64,000 nucleotides of DNA from Bartonella sp. HY328 (GCF_025449335.1 NZ_CP104883.1:2100501-2164500); one strand, 5' to 3'. Shown: positions 44,108 to 53,566, counted from the stretch's first letter. Notes: generated by a model from the sequence alone, not told the origin. Numbers and translations: made by a program.

Positions 44108-45243
44108 TCATGTAACGCTAGGGGGTACGAGTGGCGGGGCGTCAACATCGCGATCGCTGAGCGGCCGAATACCCCATTTTTTAAAACCACTATTAATCAT
44201 AGCGTCGGTGAGGGCTTCATCGTTAAAAAAGCAAGTATTACCAAAATCGAGATTATAAAAATTTTCTGTTCTTACTATCCGAAAGTCATGACTAGTAGAA
44301 GTAGGAGTCCCCAAAAGGCAATTTTTAAAAACATTTTTATAAGGATAATACTCTACTCCATAATCGAATCACTCGCCTGTAATCGGATTATAATGTGTTT
44401 TACTTACCATAATATGTACTGGTATAAATTTGTTTTGTTGGTTAAATGTGCATCTAAAAAATTCGCAATTTTTACATCTAAAAGGTACGTATTTTTCATC
44501 GAAAACTGTTTCTTTAAATTTATAACTATCATAAATAATGCCCTTGGTATTTGGCCACATTTTAAGCCCATTAAGCATTTGATTGCTTTTAATTGTTACA
44601 TCATGGAGAACAACTGCACTCCCATTATTTTGATTGTACTTGTCAATAACATCAAGTGCTTCAAATTCAATTGGATTGGCATTACAATTCATACCATCAG
44701 GGCTTTGCCGTGCACGTTCATTGACAAACAATTTAAGCACTTTGACAGCCTGATATGCAAAAACGTTATTTGTGTCAGGAACGTCAATGATGTAAGATAA
44801 ACAAATAACTCCAGCCATTTTTTCGGCATCTGTTGTATCAGTACCCAACAATTTAGTTCCGTCAACCAGCAATTTTGCAAGATTGTTTTTTTGTGTTTCA
44901 ATCAAATTATCGGTGGCATTTTGAAATTGCTGGTTACCGAGTTTAAGTTGCTCAATTTGGATTTCTTGTTGCTTTGTATTCAATATTCTTTGCCAAGCAG
45001 TAAAACCCAAGGTGAAAAAAGCTGTTACAGCAATCGCAATTTGAATAATTGTAGCCTTATCCCACTCCAAAGTAATATGCAATTTTATGGCAAGCCATTC
45101 ATAGCAAAAATAATACACCCAGCAAGTTACCCCAATAAACAGTGCAACTACAGCAGATAATCTAAGCCCGTTGTTAAAATTTTGTCAGAAAGAATGTCGG
45201 GAAGAAGTGTTGTTTTATTTGGTTTCTTTTTGCCTTCGCTCAT
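44108..45243 (-). pseudogene. Broken gene for a membrane-anchored protein (frameshift plus in-frame stop)
   Basis: The leftward gene starts at ATG 45243 with GAGGGA six bases upstream and reads MSEGKKKPNKTTLLPDILSDKI before shifting frame in an AAAATTTT tract (about 45176-45183). One missing base would join it to the next frame, which has two membrane spans (AVVALFIGVTCWVYYF and TIIQIAIAVTAFF), a helical stretch and a Cys/Phe-rich, pentapeptide-like end (FRCKNCEFFRCTF). That frame meets TGA at 44371-44369 and is open again, protein-like, for 86 codons to a stop at 44108. Intact it would be about 378 residues. Family unknown. Confidence 0.7.
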
Positions 45244-45402
45244 GCTTTTCCCTCATATTTCACACAAGGAAGATTTTTAGCATGAGTGGTTCAATAATCA
45301 AGCATTATACCTCTAGAGAACTAAAGATAAGACGTTGATTTGCTTTGGAACCGAATTTGAATATTTATTGATGTAAATAGCCAACAGCTTATTGGCTAAA
45401 TC

Positions 45403-46119
45403 TTAAATCCAATGCAATGCATATCCAAGCACTGGAGCAAGCATCACATTAACAATGCCTACCAAAACCATCACAAGGCCGGCGATTGATCCTTCTTCAA
45501 CGCCTATTTGGTGGGCGCGTGCTACCCCTGCGCCATGCGCGCCCATACCAAATAGTGCGCCGCGCGCAATTTTGCTGCGCAAAGGCAAAACCTTCATAAC
45601 CAATTCGCCAAGGGCTGCGCCAAATACACCCGTTAGAACCACAAAAATTGCAGTTAAATCTGGAATACCACCAATATCGCTTGAGACGGTCATTGCAAAA
45701 GGCGTACTCATCGAGCGTGGCATGAGACTTAGCCGCATAGATTCATCGAGTTGCAACATAGATGCTAACCCATAGGCTGTGAGCATAGCAGTTGTGGAAC
45801 CGGCAAAAACACCAATTGCTAGAATTACCCAATTTTTTCGGATAACCTTTCTTTGTTGCCAAATAGGAATTGCAAAAGCAACAGTTACTGGCCCTAAAAT
45901 TGCCATTAACCAATGAGTTGAACTTATATAATGTGCGTAATCACCTTTTAGCAGCACCACAAAAATCATAACTAATAAGGGTGTCACTGCTAATGGTGTT
46001 AACCACCAAAACGTAAAGCGCCGATAAAAAGCCTTAGCGGCATAATAAAGGCCGATGGTGAGCAATGACCAAAAAACGGTTTGCACAAGCGGATTATAAA
46101 AGAAATCAATGCCGTTCAT
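45403..46119 (-). CDS. LrgB/CidB-family membrane protein
   Basis: A 238-residue membrane protein with about seven hydrophobic spans. The conserved LrgB core appears as LMPRSMSTPFAMTVS-, GGIPDLTAIFVVLTG and MGAHGAGVARAHQ. It is linked in other bacteria to murein hydrolase control or to export of glycolate or pyruvate (PlgG homologues). The ATG at 46119 is chosen because the LrgB N-terminus fits; the gene overlaps lrgA by 14 bases. The two form an operon opposite a LysR regulator gene. Confidence 0.9.
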   Translation of the reverse strand: MNGIDFFYNPLVQTVFWSLLTIGLYYAAKAFYRRFTFWWLTPLAVTPLLVMIFVVLLKGDYAHYISSTHWLMAILGPVTVAFAIPIWQQRKVIRKNWVILAIGVFAGSTTAMLTAYGLASMLQLDESMRLSLMPRSMSTPFAMTVSSDIGGIPDLTAIFVVLTGVFGAALGELVMKVLPLRSKIARGALFGMGAHGAGVARAHQIGVEEGSIAGLVMVLVGIVNVMLAPVLGYALHWI

Positions 46120-46510
46120 GGCGCAACGTCCAACGATAACAAAGATCAATGGTCAAAGCTGTGACGCTCATCACCACCAAAGTGCCTGCAAGTATGACCA
46201 AAAGAATTTTTAAACCAAGAAAACCAATAAACTCCTTATGGTCAAGCAATGCCAATACTGCAGGCACAAAAAACAATAGCATTTCTGCTAAAAGCCAATT
46301 GGCACCACGCTTCATACTTGAAAGACTAAGCCAGCCAAAACCTAACGCTATTAAAACAAGACCAAGACCAATGATACCACCAGGCAAAGGCAAATGTGCA
46401 TAACGGGCAATCACCTCACCCAACAGCCAAAAAGCACCAATGAGCATCATCTGCGCAATTAAACTGCGATGCATAAAAAAGCGTGACTGAATGAATAAAC
46501 GACGGCTCAT
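46106..46510 (-). CDS. LrgA/CidA-family membrane protein
   Basis: A 134-residue protein with four hydrophobic spans. The LrgA/CidA motif (PLPGGIIGLGLV, then SLSSMKRGANWLLAEMLLFFVPA in two parts) is present. LrgA-type proteins act with LrgB as a holin-like or small-metabolite transport pair. AAGGAG lies eight bases before the ATG at 46510, which decides the start over 46543. The divergent LysR gene begins 90 bases away, with two matched boxes between. Confidence 0.9.
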   Translation of the reverse strand: MSRRLFIQSRFFMHRSLIAQMMLIGAFWLLGEVIARYAHLPLPGGIIGLGLVLIALGFGWLSLSSMKRGANWLLAEMLLFFVPAVLALLDHKEFIGFLGLKILLVILAGTLVVMSVTALTIDLCYRWTLRHERH

Positions 46511-46551
46511 GGTAAAAACTCCTTGACCTTTTATATAGACCATTATTATCT

Positions 46552-46597
46552 ATTCTCATAGTGAATTGATTTCATCAAAACTATTCGAAAATGGAAT
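46552..46597. promoter_or_regulatory. Two LysR-type operator boxes between lrgA and the regulator gene
   Basis: ATTC-N7-GAAT occurs at 46552-46566 and again at 46583-46597. Each contains the T-N11-A pattern of LysR-family sites, and the two are 31 bases apart start to start, about three helical turns. They fit the recognition and activation sites of a divergently autoregulated system. Confidence 0.6.
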
Positions 46598-46600
46598 ACT

Positions 46601-47479
46601 ATGCATACACGATCGTTAAAAGCTTTGATTGAAGTGGTACGGCTCAACAGCTTTTCAGCTGCTGCCCTTGCCATGAATGCCACTCAATCAACCATCAGCA
46701 AGGCAATTAGTCAGCTTGAAACATTTTATGATGTGACCTTGCTTGAAAGAGGTAAAAACGGTGTTCGCCTTACGGCAATTGGTAAGCGTGTTTACCAACA
46801 TGCACTGCGAATTTTAGCAGAAGAGGACGCTATTTTACGCGAGGTTGCAGACATGAAAGGCATGAAGCGCGGGCTATTACGCATTGGCCTGCCACCGATT
46901 GGCAGTTCGGTGTTATTTGCACCTGTTTTAGCACAATATACGGCGCAACACCCCAATATCGATATTGAAATCGTTGAGCATGGTGGCAAAAAATTGGAAG
47001 AAATGGTGCGCCATGGTGATTTAGAACTTGCGGCAACCTTGGTACCAACGACCAAAGGTTTTAATTACCAAGAAGTACGCAATGAGCCCTTGGTTGCCTT
47101 AATGTCGGATAGTGCCGCAGCCGGGCGCAAAAAAGCATCATTGGCAGAGCTTGCGGTTCATCCGTTTATTTTATTTGAAAGCCAGTTTGCCTTAACGCCA
47201 ATTGTTTTAGATGCTTGCAAGGAAGTTGGAATTGCGCCTAAAATATCAGCCAAATCTAGCCAGATAGATTTTATTTTTGGGTTGGTTGCCGCTGATATGG
47301 GGGTTGGCTTTTTACCTAAAATGATTGCGGAAGCCCGTCCCTACCCTGGCATCCAACACATTGAGATTGAAGACCACCCAATTGCTTGGCATATGGTTAT
47401 CCTATGGCGTGAAAATGCCCATCTATCAGATGCAGCAAATGCTTGGCTTCAATTATCAAAAAAATTCCACAATAATTAA
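46601..47479 (+). CDS. LysR-family transcriptional regulator of the lrg operon (CidR-like)
   Basis: A 292-residue LysR protein. The N-terminal helix-turn-helix (SFSAAALAMNATQSTISKAIS) is followed by the linker helix and the two-lobed effector domain (about residues 90-290). Divergence from lrgA-lrgB makes it the likely regulator of that operon; CidR proteins elsewhere respond to acetate or pyruvate. Binding sites are proposed in the 90-base gap. It shares the gap with lrgA and starts at an ATG with GGA upstream. The inducer is unknown. Confidence 0.9.
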   Translation: MHTRSLKALIEVVRLNSFSAAALAMNATQSTISKAISQLETFYDVTLLERGKNGVRLTAIGKRVYQHALRILAEEDAILREVADMKGMKRGLLRIGLPPIGSSVLFAPVLAQYTAQHPNIDIEIVEHGGKKLEEMVRHGDLELAATLVPTTKGFNYQEVRNEPLVALMSDSAAAGRKKASLAELAVHPFILFESQFALTPIVLDACKEVGIAPKISAKSSQIDFIFGLVAADMGVGFLPKMIAEARPYPGIQHIEIEDHPIAWHMVILWRENAHLSDAANAWLQLSKKFHNN

Positions 47480-47532
47480 ACACAATTGCAGATAAACATG
47501 GATAAAGGTCTAATATTGTAAAGGTTTATTAA

Positions 47533-48411
47533 ATGAAAAATAGACATCCAATATTAGAAACAATCCTATCAAGTGCTGCAATCATTTTATTGCTTATTGT
47601 GGGATATCAAACTTATTATGATATAACCTCGTTACCGACACCACAATCGGATCTTTTATTTAGTGATTTTGATCGCAATGCCTATCATTTGGCACAAAAA
47701 ATTGAAAGACAGCGAGATATTAGTGAACGGGATTTAGCAAAACTTCCGCAGGGAGCGATAAATCAACGCTATGGCCAAGAAATAACCTTGCTTTTCCATG
47801 CCTTGTCGCAACGCAACGTGCAAGCAATTGATATGCTGATTGGTAATGGTGCTGATGTGACTATGGTCGATAGGCCATCAAAGCGTCATCCGATGAATTT
47901 TATGAATTATTTAGGAATGCCGGGTGGTGGCGATGATGAAGCTGAAGATTTAATATTCATCAATGAACTTATAAAAATCTATCTTAAACATGGTGGAGAT
48001 CCCAATTATATACAAACAAACAGTAATAATACCCCACTGGTTTTAGATGTTGCTATTGCACAAAATTATAAATGCGTTGATATTCTTGTAAAAGCTGGCG
48101 CAAACATATGGCAAAAAGATGGGAGCCAAACTAATTTAGTTGATTGTTTGGCTATGGATCCATCAGGATATAATACATTATTGAGGTTTGTTGATCACGG
48201 GCTTCTAGATGATGTCAAAATGAGTAATATTATCGGTACTATCAATCATCTTTCAGGATATACTCAGCGCGGTGATGACCGTAGTATCAGAAATCGCAGC
48301 TTAGCGATGAGAATATTAAAACGCTATCCAAAATATCAAGATGATCAATTTACGAAAAGACTATTTGGTGGATCTATACCATGGGCTGAAATTAAAGCTT
48401 TAGCCGATTAA
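47533..48411 (+). CDS. Membrane-anchored ankyrin-like protein
   Basis: A 292-residue protein with one N-terminal hydrophobic span (about residues 9-28), then a region of degenerate ankyrin repeats: LLFHALSQRNVQAIDMLIGNGADV and a later LVLDVAIAQNYKCVDILVKAGANI. Together they suggest one or two full repeats plus decayed ones. The body would lie in the periplasm or cytoplasm depending on topology. It is AT-rich like the next small gene. Ankyrin proteins next to small hypothetical genes often belong to toxin/immunity islands, but no toxin is seen. Confidence 0.75.
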   Translation: MKNRHPILETILSSAAIILLLIVGYQTYYDITSLPTPQSDLLFSDFDRNAYHLAQKIERQRDISERDLAKLPQGAINQRYGQEITLLFHALSQRNVQAIDMLIGNGADVTMVDRPSKRHPMNFMNYLGMPGGGDDEAEDLIFINELIKIYLKHGGDPNYIQTNSNNTPLVLDVAIAQNYKCVDILVKAGANIWQKDGSQTNLVDCLAMDPSGYNTLLRFVDHGLLDDVKMSNIIGTINHLSGYTQRGDDRSIRNRSLAMRILKRYPKYQDDQFTKRLFGGSIPWAEIKALAD

Positions 48412-48653
48412 TATGACCACGTGGAATTGGCAACTTTATTAATATAACGCAACCAGCACAACAGGCGTTTTAATTAGTAATTACGGCCAAAGAGTAAAGG
48501 GCATGGGGTGTTTAAACCAATCTTCTTTTAACTCAAACTGTTAGGAATTTATATAAACCTTTAGAAACTTGTCATCATAGTATTTCAGTACTAATAAGTT
48601 TAAATAACACTACTCATCATAGCTTTTATAACCCTATAAAATTGGAACTATAA
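48412..48653. other. Gene-free AT-rich spacer
   Basis: 242 bases with frequent stops in all frames. Nothing recognised. Confidence 0.3.
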
Positions 48654-49016
48654 ATGACCAGTGAAGAATTTATCGATGCAATGAAAAAATATATAGAAAC
48701 GGATAGCATTGAAATTGTTAAAGAAAATTTGCAATCACCACCAGGACGCTATCCATCTCAAAAAGATGTTATGATGTCTCAATTTTATAATTCATTGTCT
48801 GAAGAAGATAGAAGTAAAATTAATACAATAATAAAAGAAGCTGTTCAAACCACTTTTTTTGAAATATTTTGTGTCATTGATGGTGTTAAATTTATAGAGG
48901 ATTCACCAGAAAAAGGTATATTTAAACTAATTTTTGAAAAAAATGGAAAACAATATTTATTAAATTCGTCAGATGATGAGTTTTTACATGACTTGTATAA
49001 TACTGAACCAGATTAG
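48654..49016 (+). CDS. Small acidic hypothetical protein, accessory
   Basis: A 120-residue acidic protein with a helical N-terminal half (EEFIDAMKKYIETDS) and a predicted strand-rich C-terminal half (FFEIFCVIDGVKFIED, then GIFKLIFEKNGKQYLLNS). No family is recognised; size, acidity and location beside an ankyrin protein are like immunity proteins of polymorphic toxins, which is only a suggestion. The gene is unusually AT-rich, suggesting foreign origin. Confidence 0.6.
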   Translation: MTSEEFIDAMKKYIETDSIEIVKENLQSPPGRYPSQKDVMMSQFYNSLSEEDRSKINTIIKEAVQTTFFEIFCVIDGVKFIEDSPEKGIFKLIFEKNGKQYLLNSSDDEFLHDLYNTEPD

Positions 49017-49035
49017 CATTTAGAAAAATAGTTAG

Positions 49036-49194
49036 CGCGCAGGTTATCATAGGCAATTACACGAGCCATATTTGACGCGGCGCGCAATATTAAAGGATGC
49101 AACAGATCACCCTAAATTAAATGCACATTTCGATCTTGCTAATGTGAGTATTCTTAAAAAACTCATTAAATCCCACCATTACCTATCAATATAA
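49036..49194 (+). pseudogene. Protein-like open fragment without a start
   Basis: Between a TAG and a TAA, 52 sense codons read a protein-like sequence containing EPYLTRRAILKDATDH, then LNAHFDLANVSILKKLI. There is no start codon or ribosome site. It may be the tail of a lost gene. I cannot name it. Confidence 0.25.
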
Positions 49195-49197
49195 TGC

Positions 49198-50163
49198 CTA
49201 TTCTGGATCAATTGGTAAAACGGAAAAAGCTCCATCGCTCGGAGTAAGATATTGAAAAAGCTCTTCGATGTTTTCAAGCTGGCAAAGGCCTGTGCCCTTT
49301 TCCATCACCGCGGCACTACCGCAAGCAACCCCTAAACGGAAGGCATCTTCGATTGATTGACCATGCGCCAGCGCATGCACCATACCACCAATAAAACTAT
49401 CCCCTGCCCCAGATGCGCTGATGACTTTAACTGGAGGAGATGGCAAATAAAGGGTTTTATCATTCATTGCCAAAACTGCGCCTTGATGCCCAAGAGTAAC
49501 AGCAATAATCTGGCTCTTTTTTTGGTATACAAGCTTATGGGCTGCTTCAGCTAAATCCGCAACAGTGCGAAACTCGCGTCCCATAGCATTTTCAAACTCT
49601 CCTTGACTTGGCTTAATAAGCGTCAGCCCTCCAAGATCAAGTACATGGCGCAAAGCAGGGCCAGATGTATCAATAACAATCTCACCGCCCCGTTGATGGG
49701 CAATAGCTATCATTTCATCATAAACATCCATTGGCACACCGCGCGGTAATGAACCACTAACAACAAGCCAGTGCCACGATGCAGATTTTACCGCTTCAAC
49801 AACCGTCTTCCAGTCATCTTCAGTAAAAATAGGCCCTTCAGCGATGAAGCGATACTCCATACCAGTCGATGTTTCGTAAATCACATTATTGATACGTGTA
49901 TTACTGGCGATTTCAATTATATGAGCATCTACACCACGTTTTTCTAACAGCTGATCTAAAACCCTGCCCATAACACCACCGCGTGCATAAAGAGCCTTTA
50001 CGGAACCACCAAGCCGATGAATAACACGTGCCACATTAATACCGCCGCCGCCTGGATGGAAGCTTTCATCGCGGGTGCGTACTTTATGGGTTGGCTGAAC
50101 ACGATCAACTTCGCTTGCTGCATCAACCGTTGGGTTAAAAGTAACAGTTAAAACATTGGCCAT
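49198..50163 (-). CDS. PfkB-family sugar kinase (phosphofructokinase type)
   Basis: A 321-residue ribokinase-fold enzyme. NPTVD, HPGGGGINVARVIHRLGG at the N-terminus and the C-terminal ISASGAGDSFIGGMV with the catalytic Asp identify the 1-phosphofructokinase/6-phosphofructokinase II/tagatose kinase branch. It phosphorylates a sugar phosphate with ATP; the exact substrate cannot be read from sequence. The ATG at 50163, where the conserved MANVLTVTFNP begins, is preferred to 50184. Confidence 0.88.
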   Translation of the reverse strand: MANVLTVTFNPTVDAASEVDRVQPTHKVRTRDESFHPGGGGINVARVIHRLGGSVKALYARGGVMGRVLDQLLEKRGVDAHIIEIASNTRINNVIYETSTGMEYRFIAEGPIFTEDDWKTVVEAVKSASWHWLVVSGSLPRGVPMDVYDEMIAIAHQRGGEIVIDTSGPALRHVLDLGGLTLIKPSQGEFENAMGREFRTVADLAEAAHKLVYQKKSQIIAVTLGHQGAVLAMNDKTLYLPSPPVKVISASGAGDSFIGGMVHALAHGQSIEDAFRLGVACGSAAVMEKGTGLCQLENIEELFQYLTPSDGAFSVLPIDPE

Positions 50164-50335
50164 AGATACAACCCCTAATTTCACACAATTAAAAATACTC
50201 TAAGTAAAACCAATGTTATTTAAATCGATTTAAAAAGCAATAAAATATTTCAAAAATTACTAAATTTTTAGCCATTTTGGTAAAACTTGAGTGTTTTACA
50301 AAACAAGCAAACTAGTTTAAATAAAAAGGTGAAAT

Positions 50336-50392
50336 ACCGCCACGCAAGGCTAACAAATAAGCCTGCTTCTTATATAAGATTTATATGGCGGT
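50336..50392. repeat. Branched inverted-repeat structure below rnd
   Basis: ACCGCCA (50336-50342) pairs with TGGCGGT (50386-50392). Enclosed are AGGCT/AGCCT (50347-50351, 50360-50364) and the palindrome TCTTATATAAGA. The whole could fold as a three-way junction starting 12 bases after the rnd stop. T-runs occur on both sides, so it may be the rnd terminator. Confidence 0.45.
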
Positions 50393-50403
50393 TTTATTGC
50401 ACA

Positions 50404-51561
50404 TTATTTAACCGTTTCAATAAGTTTAATACGATTATTTTCAAAACTGATGGCAAGAGAGCCTTCAAGCATTTGCAAAGCTTTTTTTCCAAACATTTCG
50501 TAGCGCCAACCCTGCATCGCACCTATTTTGGCGTCAATACCATCAACGACTATTTTTTCAATATCGTCACTGCTTGCAATAATCTTTGCAGCAACATTAT
50601 TTTCCTCACTGATAATTTTTAATAAAAGCTTTAAAATATCAATGGCACTATTAGCACCTTCAGGTAAATTTTTGGGTGGCTTAACAATGGGTAATTGTTC
50701 TTTAGGCAAGGCCATCGCCTCTTTAATTGCGGCCAATAAATCATTAGCAAAATGCGAGCGATCAAAGCCTTTGGGCAATGCGCGCAACCGTGATAATGCA
50801 TCTATAGTTTGCGGTTGCTGTATGGCTATTTCAACTAATGCGTCGTCTTTTACAATACGCCCACGTGGCAAATCGCGTTTTTGCGCCTCGTTTTCACGCC
50901 AAGCGGCAACTTTTTGCAAAACAGCAACTTCACGAGGTTTCTTGAAGCGCCCCTTGATCCTTGCCCATGCATTTTCGGGCAAATATTCATAAGTCTGCGG
51001 ATTGGTTAAGATTTGCATTTCTTCATCTAACCAATTCGTGCGGCCACTCTTTTGCAACTGACGTATAAGGTTTAAATAAACATCGCGCAGATAAGTCACA
51101 TCGGCCAATGCATATTTAAGCTGGCTTTCACTTAACGGCCGGCGGCTCCAATCGGTAAATCGCGACGACTTATCAAGATGTTTGCCTGTTGTTTTTTGCA
51201 CAAGCTGATCATAAGAAATCGAGTCGCCAAAACCTAAAACCATCGCCACAACCTGTGTATCCAATATCGGCATCGGGATAAGTTTGCCAAGATGATAGAT
51301 AATTTCAACATCTTGCCTCGCCGCATGAAAAACTTTCAAGACCTTTTGATTGGCCATCAACTCAAAAAATGCGGTTAGATCAATTTCTGTGGCTAGTGGA
51401 TCAATCAGCACTTCTAAATCGGGTGAGGCCAATTGAATTAAACATAATTGCGGCCAAAAAGTCGATTCGCGTAAAAATTCTGTGTCAACGGTCACAAAGT
51501 CAGACTTGCTCAAGGCGGCAATGGCGGTTTCAAGGTCTTTTGTTGTTGTAATTGAGTGCAT
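50404..51561 (-). CDS. rnd: Ribonuclease D
   Basis: A 385-residue RNase D. The DEDD exonuclease domain shows VDTEFLRESTFWP (Exo I), VFHAARQDVE (Exo II) and YALADVTYL (Exo III) and is followed by HRDC domains in the C-terminal half. It trims tRNA 3' ends with other exonucleases. GGGGGC precedes the ATG. Structured sequence lies just below its stop. Confidence 0.95.
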   Translation of the reverse strand: MHSITTTKDLETAIAALSKSDFVTVDTEFLRESTFWPQLCLIQLASPDLEVLIDPLATEIDLTAFFELMANQKVLKVFHAARQDVEIIYHLGKLIPMPILDTQVVAMVLGFGDSISYDQLVQKTTGKHLDKSSRFTDWSRRPLSESQLKYALADVTYLRDVYLNLIRQLQKSGRTNWLDEEMQILTNPQTYEYLPENAWARIKGRFKKPREVAVLQKVAAWRENEAQKRDLPRGRIVKDDALVEIAIQQPQTIDALSRLRALPKGFDRSHFANDLLAAIKEAMALPKEQLPIVKPPKNLPEGANSAIDILKLLLKIISEENNVAAKIIASSDDIEKIVVDGIDAKIGAMQGWRYEMFGKKALQMLEGSLAISFENNRIKLIETVK

Positions 51562-51718
51562 AATTGCCCCCTTTATCTCTTTTCTTTAAATCTGTCTTGC
51601 ACCATTGCGCTAAATTTTGCATCAATCAATCTGTTAGGCTTGACAAATCAAGGGTAAAATGTGCTTTTGCCCAATAGATTTACATATTTTTTGAATTTTT
51701 AGCAGAAAGCAGTTAAAA

Positions 51719-53506
51719 ATGCATCGTTATCGCACCCATAATTGTGCAGCTTTGCGCAAATCCGATGTTGGTTCTACCGTTCGCCTCTCTGGCTGGGTTA
51801 ATCGCGTTCGTGACCATGGTGGAATTCTATTTATAGATATTAGAGACCATTATGGTTTAACACAAATTGTCGCCAATCCTGATTCTTCAGCCTTTAAAAT
51901 GGCAGAAACCTTACGCGGCGAATGGGTAATTCGCGTTGATGGCGAAGTTAAAGCCAGATCAGAAGACACTATCAATAGCCAGCTTCCCACCGGTGAAGTA
52001 GAAATTTTTGCCGAGGAAATTGAAGTCCTTTCCAAAGCAGATGAACTTCCTTTACCTGTATTTGGTGAGCCAGACTATCCTGAAGATATTCGTTTAAAAT
52101 ACCGCTTTTTGGATTTGCGCCGCGAAACATTGCACAAAAATATTATGCGCCGTCTTGATATTATTAAATCAATGCGCCGTCATATGCATGATATCGGCTT
52201 TTCAGAATTTTCAACACCAATTTTAACCGCGTCCTCACCTGAAGGTGCGCGTGACTTCTTGGTACCAAGCCGTATCCATGAAGGCAAATTCTATGCCCTG
52301 CCACAAGCTCCGCAGCAATATAAGCAGCTTTTGATGGTTTCTGGCTTTGATCGCTATTTCCAGATCGCACCATGCTTCCGCGATGAAGATCCACGTGCTG
52401 ACCGACTACCAGGTGAATTTTACCAGCTCGACCTTGAAATGAGCTTCGTTGAACAAGAAGATATTCTTTCAACAATGGAACCTGTCATCCGCGATATATT
52501 CAAGGAATTTTCTGACGGCAAGCCGGTAACAGACCTATTTCCACGTATCGCTTATGATGAAGCAATGCGCAAATATGGTAGTGATAAGCCAGATTTGCGT
52601 AACCCAATTGTTATGGAAGAAATTTCAGATCATTTCCGTGATTCGGGCTTTAAGGTATTTGCGAATATTCTTGCTAATGATGATAAGGCAGAAGTTTGGG
52701 CCATTCCTGCTAAAACCGGTGGTAGCCGCGCATTTTGTGACCGCATGAATAGTTGGGCGCAAAAAGAAGGCCAACCTGGCCTTGGCTATATTTTCTGGCG
52801 TAAAGAAGGTGAAGTGCTGGAAGGCGCTGGCCCGCTTGCAAAAAATATTGGACCTGAACGCACTGAGGCTATCCGCTTACAGCTTGGACTTGATGATGGT
52901 GATGCTTGCTTCTTTGTTGCTGGCGATCCTAAAAAGTTTGTGTCTTTTGCAGGCGCAGCCCGTACCCGTGCAGGTGAAGACCTTGGTCTTGTTGACCATA
53001 ATCGTTTTGAACTTGCTTGGATTGTTGATTTCCCATTCTACGAATGGAATGAAGATGAAAAGCGCATCGAATTTTCCCATAATCCATTTTCTATGCCACA
53101 AGGCGGTATGGATGCATTAGAAAACCAAGATCCACTTACTATTAAAGCATTCCAATATGATATGGTTTGCAACGGTTATGAAATTGCCTCTGGTGGTATT
53201 CGTAACCACATTCCAGATACAATGGTTAAAGCTTTTGAAATTGCCGGCCTATCACGTGAAATAGTTGAAGAGCGTTTTGGTGGTCTTTATAGCGCATTCC
53301 ATTATGGTGCACCGCCCCATGGTGGCATGGGTGCTGGCGTTGATCGTATTGTTATGTTGCTCACAGGTGCACAAAACTTACGTGAAATTTCACTCTTCCC
53401 AATGAACCAACAAGCATTTGATTTGTTGATGGGTGCGCCTTCTAATGTATCGCCAGCGCAAATGCGTGACCTACATATTAGATTAGCGCCAACAACAAAG
53501 GCGTAG
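51719..53506 (+). CDS. aspS: Aspartyl-tRNA synthetase
   Basis: A 595-residue class II synthetase of the bacterial AspRS type: an N-terminal OB fold (VRLSGWVNRVRDHGG), motif 2 FRDEDPRADR, a GAD insertion region, and motif 3 GAGVDRIVMLL. It charges tRNA-Asp, and in many alphaproteobacteria also tRNA-Asn for later amidation; that cannot be read here. The ATG at 51719 starts at the family N-terminus, MHRYRTH. Own terminator. Confidence 0.97.
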   Translation: MHRYRTHNCAALRKSDVGSTVRLSGWVNRVRDHGGILFIDIRDHYGLTQIVANPDSSAFKMAETLRGEWVIRVDGEVKARSEDTINSQLPTGEVEIFAEEIEVLSKADELPLPVFGEPDYPEDIRLKYRFLDLRRETLHKNIMRRLDIIKSMRRHMHDIGFSEFSTPILTASSPEGARDFLVPSRIHEGKFYALPQAPQQYKQLLMVSGFDRYFQIAPCFRDEDPRADRLPGEFYQLDLEMSFVEQEDILSTMEPVIRDIFKEFSDGKPVTDLFPRIAYDEAMRKYGSDKPDLRNPIVMEEISDHFRDSGFKVFANILANDDKAEVWAIPAKTGGSRAFCDRMNSWAQKEGQPGLGYIFWRKEGEVLEGAGPLAKNIGPERTEAIRLQLGLDDGDACFFVAGDPKKFVSFAGAARTRAGEDLGLVDHNRFELAWIVDFPFYEWNEDEKRIEFSHNPFSMPQGGMDALENQDPLTIKAFQYDMVCNGYEIASGGIRNHIPDTMVKAFEIAGLSREIVEERFGGLYSAFHYGAPPHGGMGAGVDRIVMLLTGAQNLREISLFPMNQQAFDLLMGAPSNVSPAQMRDLHIRLAPTTKA

Positions 53507-53519
53507 CATATAACAACAT

Positions 53520-53548
53520 AAAGGCCGGTTTTACCGGCCTTTTTATTT
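53520..53548. terminator. Terminator between aspS and dinB
   Basis: AAAGGCCGGT (53520-53529) and ACCGGCCTTT (53533-53542) with a TTT loop, followed by T. It serves aspS (+); dinB (-) stops 19 bases above its end. Confidence 0.92.
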
Positions 53549-53566
53549 TAAACATTTGTTTTAAAT

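Noticed and set aside
44090..44800. 236-codon open frame on the + strand
   Set aside because: It is antisense to the broken membrane gene, has no supporting ribosome site, and its Ile/Phe-rich product looks like a reverse-strand shadow.
43193..45296. GGTTCAAT in the tRNA-Val T arm and again near 45288 as a possible attachment repeat
   Set aside because: Only eight bases match; this is expected by chance and too short for an att site.
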